From contig MU394110.1 in the NCBI GenBank assembly GCA_022578605.1, positions 1 to 64,000 of the forward strand: a stretch of DNA of 64,000 nucleotides. The letters are read 5' to 3'. This document shows, in pieces, positions 57,126-64,000 of the stretch. How positions within the stretch are numbered: position 1 is the first letter of the stretch; every line of letters begins with the position of its first letter. Both the position numbers and the translations under genes were made by a program. The notes under the pieces are model-generated. The model was not told where the DNA came from and did no database searches. It saw only the letters and a list, made by a program, of their open reading frames with translations. The stretch is from Camillea tinctor. Lineage: Eukaryota; Ascomycota; Sordariomycetes; Xylariales; Xylariaceae.

Positions 57126-59705
57126 ACTTACAAATATGGAGGTTACATACCTAGGTAGGCAGGTCAACTTCCCTCAACCTTGTCGGACTGAACTCCGGCT
57201 CGTGTCAAGGTTAGTTCAACTATTACTAACGTGAGAAGAAGAAGACGGGGACGTTGTTGGTAATGGTGATGATGATATCGTGGCGAAAAGCCGCCGCGAC
57301 TATTTGATATTTCTATTGCATTGTATGTAGGTAATCAATAAAACACTACCTACTTACATCCTATGAGTAAGTATATCACACTCGATAGACTGATCGTGTA
57401 ATCCTCTATTCTCATTCCGTTACTATAATCTATTTACATGATAGTCTGGTCCCTTCCCTACCACCTCGTTACCTAATACAAGTGCCATTCTCGGCTGCTT
57501 ATGTAGCTAGGTAGCTAGCCATTGGGTAAAAATAGAACTTGGGTCGAGTTGAATAGAATCGGCGCGATTGAACTTGCATTTGCATGGGGAAGTATGTATG
57601 TGTAGACAAGGCAAGGAAGAGAACAGCCTAGATGCAGGGACTTCAGCGTGATGTTCTTTTTACTTGCCTTTCCATATTGGATCTATTGCTAGGTATTATA
57701 ACCCTTACTCAAGTGCCGACATTATTATCACGAGGGTATCATGTAAGAGAACATGAGGTGATGTGACCGGTGTTTGTTTTATAGGTAAGTCATTATCTGT
57801 AAGTTATTCGAAGATCAGCTCATCTTTCATTCCATCTCACCTTTTTTTTTCAACGGCCTTTCTTCTTTTCTCTTTTCTCATGTATTCTTTCCCCTCTCAA
57901 TACATTGGTAGCATCGATTTGCCCATATCGGGAGCATATTTGGTTGTAGGATTCGAAGAGTACGTACGTACGTCTGTACCTAGATTAGGTAGTTACGCTA
58001 TTATGCGTAAGAGAGACAAACGGGTCGATCCGACCTCCCTAATATGTTAGGTATTGGTACAAAATACGACGGCGGGATGGCTTGAGGCGAAGCTTCTTTT
58101 CAACGCCGCACACGCGCAGCGAGATGCTGTGTTGTATACCTAGCACGTGGGGAACCGCGAAAAAGGGTGCTATGCAATTGGTTAGAGATTGAAATGAGAG
58201 GCTCAGCTGTGCCTCTTCAACAGGCCCCCTTTTTCTTGTTCTTGTCCTTCTATTTCTCCGTTCTTTTTTCTTTTTTCGTTTGGTTCTTGAATGGTCTTTT
58301 GTTTGGAAGTACTGAAGCTGAAATAAATAAATAAAAGTTGAGCTATGTAACGTCGTGGTGTATGGTGGGGATGGATGATGGGTTAGGTAGGTTGAAAAAT
58401 GGAAATTGTATATAACCTACTCTTGGTCCCCATCTCGTTGGCAGCGTAAGCTTCAACACGAGCTGACAACTGACTAGGTATTCATCAATATATCTAAACA
58501 TGGCCGAGTTAGTCTCTTTTCTTTTTATAATGCCTCTCCATGGCTTACACATCCGATAGGTAAGTGTCTGCTGACTCCTCAAGGTATGTGAATAACTATA
58601 CAAAATTCCGTATTTATTAATTACATTCTCGACTATAGGTAGGTTGTGTTATTATACCATGTCTTGTAAAGTGAGCTTTACTTGACAATATTAAGACATG
58701 AAACTAGAGAGGAATCATAGTCCATTTATCAACAGCAACTTGACCTGTGCGTAGTAGATGACTAAAAGAAAAAACTACGAGATGCTACGATCTTTTCGGT
58801 ATGTATGTCATATAGTTGAACGGGAAGCATGCCGAATAATCCGTATGCCAGGTATATAAGACGGGTGCTATATAGTCAGTCCGTCCCCAGCCAGGTTTAG
58901 CTGTATTTCAGCCAAGACGGAATTTAGTCAAAATCGAGACCTCTCCCTCCTCTGTCCCCCACTCTTTATCCCTCTCATCTCGTCTCGTCAAACCCTTTCC
59001 AGTACGCCTATCGCCTCACATGATAGGTTATCATACCAAGTCTTCCTCCCACGTGCTTTTATGTTGTGATGCTTCTCCTGAACATGAGCATGTGTTCCAT
59101 CTGATCTCGATGCAGATCTTCTTGCCTTTTACAGTTGTCACAGCACGCAATGTGCCAATGAAAGGTGAAAGGGGTCTGACAACTGCAGGGGTGGTATTCT
59201 CCATCCAAGAAACTTCCAACTTAACTTGGAACTACAACTCTTGGACAAGAAATTAGTTGGCATCATCGTCTCTCACTCTCCTCGCTTTCCGCCTTGTATA
59301 AGGGTATTCCATCAATCAGATACGCGCGCATCTGAGCTGGAAGTGGTCAATGAGGGTGCCATTGGCAATTTGGTTCCCCTGCCCGTGGCAGCACCCTTAT
59401 GTTCGTAGCCTCGCTCCGTCTGTCTGGATTCGACCAGTATGCCCGGCCTTTCGGCCTATTATTAGCGCTCGCGCTCTCTTTCTTCCCCTGTCTTCCCCGC
59501 AGAAAAGGGGCGACTTGATTTCCGCCAATAATGCACAACGCCTGACTTCGAGTCCAGAACCCTTTTGGGAGGCTCTTTCGTCCTCTTCATCTCGGCCTGT
59601 GCCTAAATCCCTATATTCAGGAGAGAGGAGGGGGTTATAGTTGTTCGGGAGGCATGGAACTCGACAGCCCCTATAATTTCACGTGCCGTTCACGAAGGAT
59701 GAACT

Positions 59706-59715
59706 GTATATATAA
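59706..59715 (+). promoter_or_regulatory. TATA box of the rhamnogalacturonan lyase gene
   Basis: TATATATAAG about 145 nt before the start codon at 59858. Confidence 0.45.
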
Positions 59716-59857
59716 GATGATATCTGCATCCTAGATCTCGATCGACGCGATCAGCGTCTTGCCTTGACCGTTGAGACTACACCGGTACCGTTTCTGTCCA
59801 ATTGTAGAGCGTAGGATAGTCTGCTTCCGAGCTGTCGGTAACAGCGATTAGCCCATC

Positions 59858-61621
59858 ATGTTGCTGAATATCTTCATCTTGTCTATATTTGCTTTCGCTT
59901 CCTCGGTATTTGCCGCCTTTGGATTCACCAAGTCTGGCAGCAACTATGTTATCGACGCCGGATCGAGCAACCCCCTTATCTTCACCGTCAGCGGCAGCAG
60001 TTGCGATATCACTTCGATCAAGTATCGCGGTACAGAGCTTCAGGGCACCTCGAAGGGATCGCACATCAATTCGGGGTTGGGATCGGCGACCGTAAGCGTC
60101 ACGCAAATCTCTGGTAAGAAAAACTCAGGTCGCGATACATATAAAAGAAAATAAATCGCGAGGGCATGATGGGGTTAACATGCATGTCAGGCTCTTCCAA
60201 CTATGTCAAGGTAACATGTACCACTTCGACCCTCACCCATTACATGGTAGTGAAAGAGGGTGATAGCATCATCTACATGGGCACCTATATCTCCGCAGAA
60301 CCTGATGTAGGCGAGCTGCGCTTCATCGCTCGTCTCCAGTCGTCTAAGCTACCCGAAGAGTATCCGTACGGCAAGGTATCTACCACGAAAGGATCCAGTT
60401 CGACCGTCGAGGGCTCTGACGTTTTCATCGTCGATGGCGAGACCCGTTCCAAGTTCTACTCGAGCACTCGGTTCATCGATAAGGACGCTCAGTGTGTGTA
60501 TGGAGGCGACGATGTAATCCACGTCTGCGTCCTAGCTCCTAACCCCGAGTCCTGCTCCGGCGGTCCTTTCTTCCGCGACATCGAGTCTAACAACGCCGGC
60601 GACGACACTAACCTCTACTGGTACATGAACAGCGGTCATGTTCAGACCGAAGACCGCCGCACTAATGTCCTGTACGGGCCATACCTGATGCAGTTCTCGC
60701 GCTCCGGCATCCCCACCCTCAAGACCACCGATACCTCGTTCTTCTCCGAGCTAAGCATCCAGGGCTACGTCCCTACGTCAGGACGCGGTTATGTTTCTGG
60801 TACCGCCTCCGGTGTCTCTAGCAGCTTCCAGACCGTCGTACATTGGTACAACTCGGCCGCGCAGTACTGGGCGATCGCCTCCTCCAACGGCGCGTTCACC
60901 TCTCCCGCCATGAAGCCAGGTACCTACACTATGGTCCTGTACCAGGGCGAATACAAGGTCGCCACGGCCACCGGAGTTTCGGTTAGCGCTGGTAAGACCA
61001 CGTCCAAGAGCATCGCCAGCACGGAGACGAGCCGCAACTCGCTGTGGAAGATCGGCGAGTACGACGGTAAGCCGACGGGTTTCAAGAACGCGGACAAGTT
61101 CCTACGTATGCATCCCTCCGACTCGCGCATGGGCTCGTGGTCTCCCACGACTTACACCGTGGGCTCGTCCTCGGTCAGCGACTTCCCCATGGCCATCTTC
61201 CAGACTGTCAACAACCCCGTGACCATCAAGTTCAATCTCGCGTCTGCTCCGGGTGCCGCAACCCTGCGCATCGCTACAACCCTATCCTTCGCCGGCTCGC
61301 GGCCCCAGGCCAAGGTGAACTCGTGGACCGGCCCGGCCCCGTCGGCACCAACCAAGATCGACAGTCGTGGCGTCACGCGCGGCGCGTACCGCGGATACGG
61401 TGAAGTGTACGATGTTAGCATACCGGCGGGAACGCTGGTAGCTGGCTCGAACACGATTACTATCACGTCGCTCTCGGGGAGCAGTGGCACGACTTTCTTG
61501 AATCCCAACTTTGTAAGTTGAATACTATAACCCCTTTTCTATGTTACTTACTTTTGAAACCGAACTCTCGTGCTAATAAAGTGTGTAATAGATATTTGAT
61601 GCCGTTGAGCTTTTCACTTAA
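59858..61621 (+). CDS. Rhamnogalacturonan lyase, PL4
   Basis: Three exons (59858-60113, 60191-61512, 61592-61621) give 535 codons. The last exon encodes only IFDAVELFT and replaces an early stop in the unspliced frame; its intron has a GCTAAT branch point. Residues 1-19 form a signal peptide. The PL4 order is complete: N-terminal beta-sandwich lyase domain ([24 protein letters not shown]), catalytic candidates Lys173 in TRSKFYSS and His235 in NSGHVQTED, then the FnIII-like domain (GYVSGTASG) and the C-terminal jelly roll ([27 protein letters not shown]). The enzyme cleaves the rhamnose-galacturonate backbone of pectin by beta-elimination outside the cell, indicating growth on plant walls. Confidence 0.95.
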
Positions 61622-62025
61622 AGGTTGTGAAAAACCTGACATCGAGGGTCTTACTCCCGAGGGAAGGATAGGGAAGAGGGTAGAATATGTGATAATAAGA
61701 TACCCCCTTTTAGCATGCTTATTACCCTCGTTGTTCTAAGAGCTCATTACATATATCCAACAATATCCCAATAATTATATTCTCATGATTTTCACATCTC
61801 AAATTTTGAATCTAACATGGTCTCTCGGAGCTTAAGGGACAAATAACTCTTAGAACAATAAACACGGCACTCAGCAAAGCATAGCTGGGACTCGTATTAT
61901 ACGAAAAATAATTGGTAAGTCAGTATATCAACAACACCAGGTTATATGTAAAACAGGGTCCGAACCCAACATACACTGCTCTGAATTACCTCTTTACCTC
62001 CTCCTCTTTGAATAGCAGATAAGTA
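61622..62025. other. Intergenic region, convergent 3' ends
   Basis: No gene seen between the lyase and the MFS transporter. AT-rich 3' flanks. Confidence 0.65.
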
Positions 62026-63879
62026 TCACTTGCCGCCTTCCATAACATACGACCACACCAGCGCACAAAGCGCAATAACCACCAAGTAGAACCACCACAC
62101 CAACCCAACAACCCCAACATCCACCCCCCTCGCGAACACATACCCCCCGACCGCCGGCCCAACCGCGCGCGCCAGGCTCGCCAGCGTATTCCCCGCGCCA
62201 TGCACCGTGCCCAGCACCGCCCTCCCCGGCGCCGCCTCCGTCAGCAGTATAACCGTGCTGGGTATCGCCATCGTGCGGGCGGCGATCTGGGCCGCAACGA
62301 CGCAAGCCAGGAAGGCCCACTTCTGGGGCTCCTGGCCCTGGACCGAGAGCAGCGAGAGGTACGGCGCGGCGGCGTACGCGAGCGGGAAGAGCACGAGCGC
62401 GACGCGCAGCACGCCGCGCGTGCCGATGCGCGACTGCAGGCGCGGGTAGATGAACAGCTGCAGCAGGATGCCGCCGAGGCCGGCGGCCGAGAGCCAGAGC
62501 CCGATGGTGGAGGAGGGGAGACCGAGGCCGCCGGTGAAGGAGAAGAGTGAGGGGGTGTTGTTGGTGTCGGATGCAGGGCTGCTGAGGAACACGGGGAAGA
62601 TGTGCATGAAGGCTGAGTTGTGGAGGGGGAGCAGCCCGAAGGATACGAGGGCGCAGAGCACCTTGCGGGTCCAGATCCCTTGGAAGGGTATACGGTCTCC
62701 TGGTGGTTTTATAGGCGCTTCGAATGGCTTTTCTTGACCTTGTTCTTGGTCTTGATCTACCGGGACTTCTCCAACAAACCTCTCCCCTTCATCTCCTATC
62801 TCGGTATATCTATGTTGCCGTTGGCGATAGCAGCAGCACATCCAGCACTGCCTCGCCCACCTTGCCACCGCCGCACCAGCCCGCAAAGCGACATCGTCGT
62901 GCGCTTCCTTCCCCGGCAGCGTCTCCCTAAACCCCAGCACCGCCAGTACAAGCACGCCCGCAAGAACCACAGCATTCATCAGCGCTGGCAGCGCGTACGG
63001 GTTCTCGAGCGCCCACGGCGCACCCCCCGGGTTACGCCCCGGGTTGAACCAGCCCTCCGGGCCAAAAAGCCAAGGCAGATTAACCGCAGGATCAGCCAGA
63101 CACCCGCCGAGGGCGAGGCTCGCCGCCGTGCCGGCATTGAACACCAGTGGGAGCAGCAGGAAGGCCCTCGCGCGGTAGCGCATATCGTCGCCGATAGTCA
63201 CAGTCTCCGCCGTGGCCGCGCGCATGATCCCCACGTTCCCGTTGGCCAGGCCGGCGAGCGCACGCCATGCCAGGAGCGCCCCGAACGAGGACCGCGAGGA
63301 GAGCCCGAACCCGGCGTTGGCGAGGGCGGAGATGGCGAGCCCCGCGAGGATGGGCAGGCGGCGGCCGCGCCGGTCGGAGAAGCGCCCCCAGGGGAGGCTG
63401 GTGGCGCACTGGGCGAGGGGGAAGGAGGCTACGAGAAGGCCGGAGTATATGGATATCTGGGCTGCGTCGGCCGCTTCTCCTTCTGACGAGGGAGAGGGAG
63501 AGGATAGGACGGAGAGCACGAGGAAGAATATGTAAGGGAGGAGACAGACGTTGGAAAGGGGCTCGGAGAGACGGCAGAGAGACAGGATGAAGAGCTGGTC
63601 CTTATTTGGGAGATCGCGCCAGCGGATATGAGGAGCCTTTGGCTTTTCGTTATTATCATCTGCTTGTTCATTGCCTTTATCATAACCGTTTTCGTTCTCG
63701 CTTGGTGTACTGTCCCGTAAGGGTTGGCGAAGTTCGGGATCTGACAGACGTTGGGTTAGTATCAGCGTTAGAATTTCGCCCCCAGGGCTATTCGTGAAGG
63801 AGATGCTCTCACCATTACTTAGAGAGGACGAAGAGGAGGAGGATCCTCGGTCCTCCCCTGCTGAGCGGTGGATAACCAT
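62026..63879 (-). CDS. MFS transporter (DHA1-like)
   Basis: Single exon of 617 codons from ATG 63879. A roughly 95-residue polar cytosolic N-terminus is followed by two bundles of membrane spans. Motif A of the major facilitator superfamily is clear at residues 165-174 (GRFSDRRGRR), followed by LPILAGLAISALANAGFG and WRALAGLANGNVG. A long hydrophilic central loop (about 335-410) contains a Cys cluster (CWMCCC) and a Gln/Glu-rich stretch. The second half includes GLPSSTIGLWLSAAGLGGILLQLF and an antiporter-like G-N-T segment (GAGNTLASLARAVGPAVGGYVF). The layout resembles the fungal and plant group of tetracycline- or zinc-induced-facilitator-like drug:H+ antiporters (yeast YCR023C-like). The substrate is unknown. 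High GC codon use gives long antisense shadows. Confidence 0.9.
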   Translation of the reverse strand: MVIHRSAGEDRGSSSSSSSLSNGESISFTNSPGGEILTLILTQRLSDPELRQPLRDSTPSENENGYDKGNEQADDNNEKPKAPHIRWRDLPNKDQLFILSLCRLSEPLSNVCLLPYIFFLVLSVLSSPSPSSEGEAADAAQISIYSGLLVASFPLAQCATSLPWGRFSDRRGRRLPILAGLAISALANAGFGLSSRSSFGALLAWRALAGLANGNVGIMRAATAETVTIGDDMRYRARAFLLLPLVFNAGTAASLALGGCLADPAVNLPWLFGPEGWFNPGRNPGGAPWALENPYALPALMNAVVLAGVLVLAVLGFRETLPGKEAHDDVALRAGAAVARWARQCWMCCCYRQRQHRYTEIGDEGERFVGEVPVDQDQEQGQEKPFEAPIKPPGDRIPFQGIWTRKVLCALVSFGLLPLHNSAFMHIFPVFLSSPASDTNNTPSLFSFTGGLGLPSSTIGLWLSAAGLGGILLQLFIYPRLQSRIGTRGVLRVALVLFPLAYAAAPYLSLLSVQGQEPQKWAFLACVVAAQIAARTMAIPSTVILLTEAAPGRAVLGTVHGAGNTLASLARAVGPAVGGYVFARGVDVGVVGLVWWFYLVVIALCALVWSYVMEGGK

Positions 63880-64000
63880 TATGGAAAATACACTTCTGTG
63901 TTAAGGTATTGTGAAAACGAGTACTTCCTCCTATTTCTCAGGAGTTGGTGCCCGCTCCCGAACTCCCCACTGTACGATGGTGTACAGCTTTTATGTACAA
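63880..64000. other. Window edge upstream of the MFS gene
   Basis: Presumed 5' flank of the MFS gene; nothing else visible. Confidence 0.6.

Larger units (their letters stand above)
55960..59857. other. 3.9 kb gene-free region
   Basis: No gene that I can support. It contains an (ACCTC)n minisatellite (57097-57125), an ACCTAGGT palindrome (57149-57156), a TACGTACGTACG run near 57960 and, at its right end, the rhamnogalacturonan lyase promoter. Confidence 0.55.

Overview
The window is nuclear DNA of a filamentous ascomycete (Pezizomycotina, most likely a Sordariomycete). Evidence: genes are split by short 56-136 nt GT-AG introns with CTAAC/CTGAC branch points; pyrimidine-rich tracts lie upstream of start codons; the left end is an extremely AT-rich, ORF-free block of the kind left by repeat-induced point mutation (RIP); and the gene families include ARP6, SIP5, a UFD1-type zinc-finger protein, GH71, PL4, FAS1, an AA8 cytochrome and a P450. 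It is not a prokaryotic or plasmid sequence, and I see no CRISPR array, rRNA or convincing tRNA.

Layout. 1-3.2 kb: AT-rich RIP-like block. 3.2-10.7 kb: gene-poor, with one flavin-reductase-like gene (minus). 10.7-23.6 kb: secreted intradiol dioxygenase (+), secreted FAS1 protein (-), orphan three-span membrane protein (+), secreted single-domain cytochrome b of the cellobiose-dehydrogenase type (+), and ARP6 (+). 25.5-35.0 kb: an F-box/Cys-rich protein with an apparent 7-nt microexon (-), then, across a 4 kb divergent intergenic region, a UFD1-domain zinc-finger protein (+), and a 23-residue, three-exon metallothionein (-). 35-40.7 kb: long gene-free stretch. 40.7-54.3 kb: cytochrome P450 (+), ARA2-like aldo-keto reductase (+), SIP5 (-), BTB-domain protein (+), GCIP/cyclin-D1-binding-like protein (+), GH71 alpha-1,3-glucanase (-). 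56-59.8 kb: gene-free. 59.9-63.9 kb: rhamnogalacturonan lyase (+) and an MFS transporter (-).

The genes do not form an obvious pathway cluster. Two themes stand out. One is secreted aromatic or polysaccharide attack (intradiol dioxygenase, AA8 cytochrome, GH71, PL4), as expected of a plant-litter or plant-associated fungus. The other is core ubiquitin, chromatin and stress genes (F-box, UFD1-like, SIP5, ARP6, metallothionein, erythroascorbate enzyme).

The most unusual signals are: two dispersed copies, 20 kb apart, of a short hairpin element whose stem sequence differs but remains paired while its flanks are identical; a strong excess of the palindrome ACCTAGGT confined to intergenic DNA; the 7-nt microexon; and the tiny metallothionein. 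Exon boundaries were worked out by hand from reading frame, splice signals and family-typical ends.
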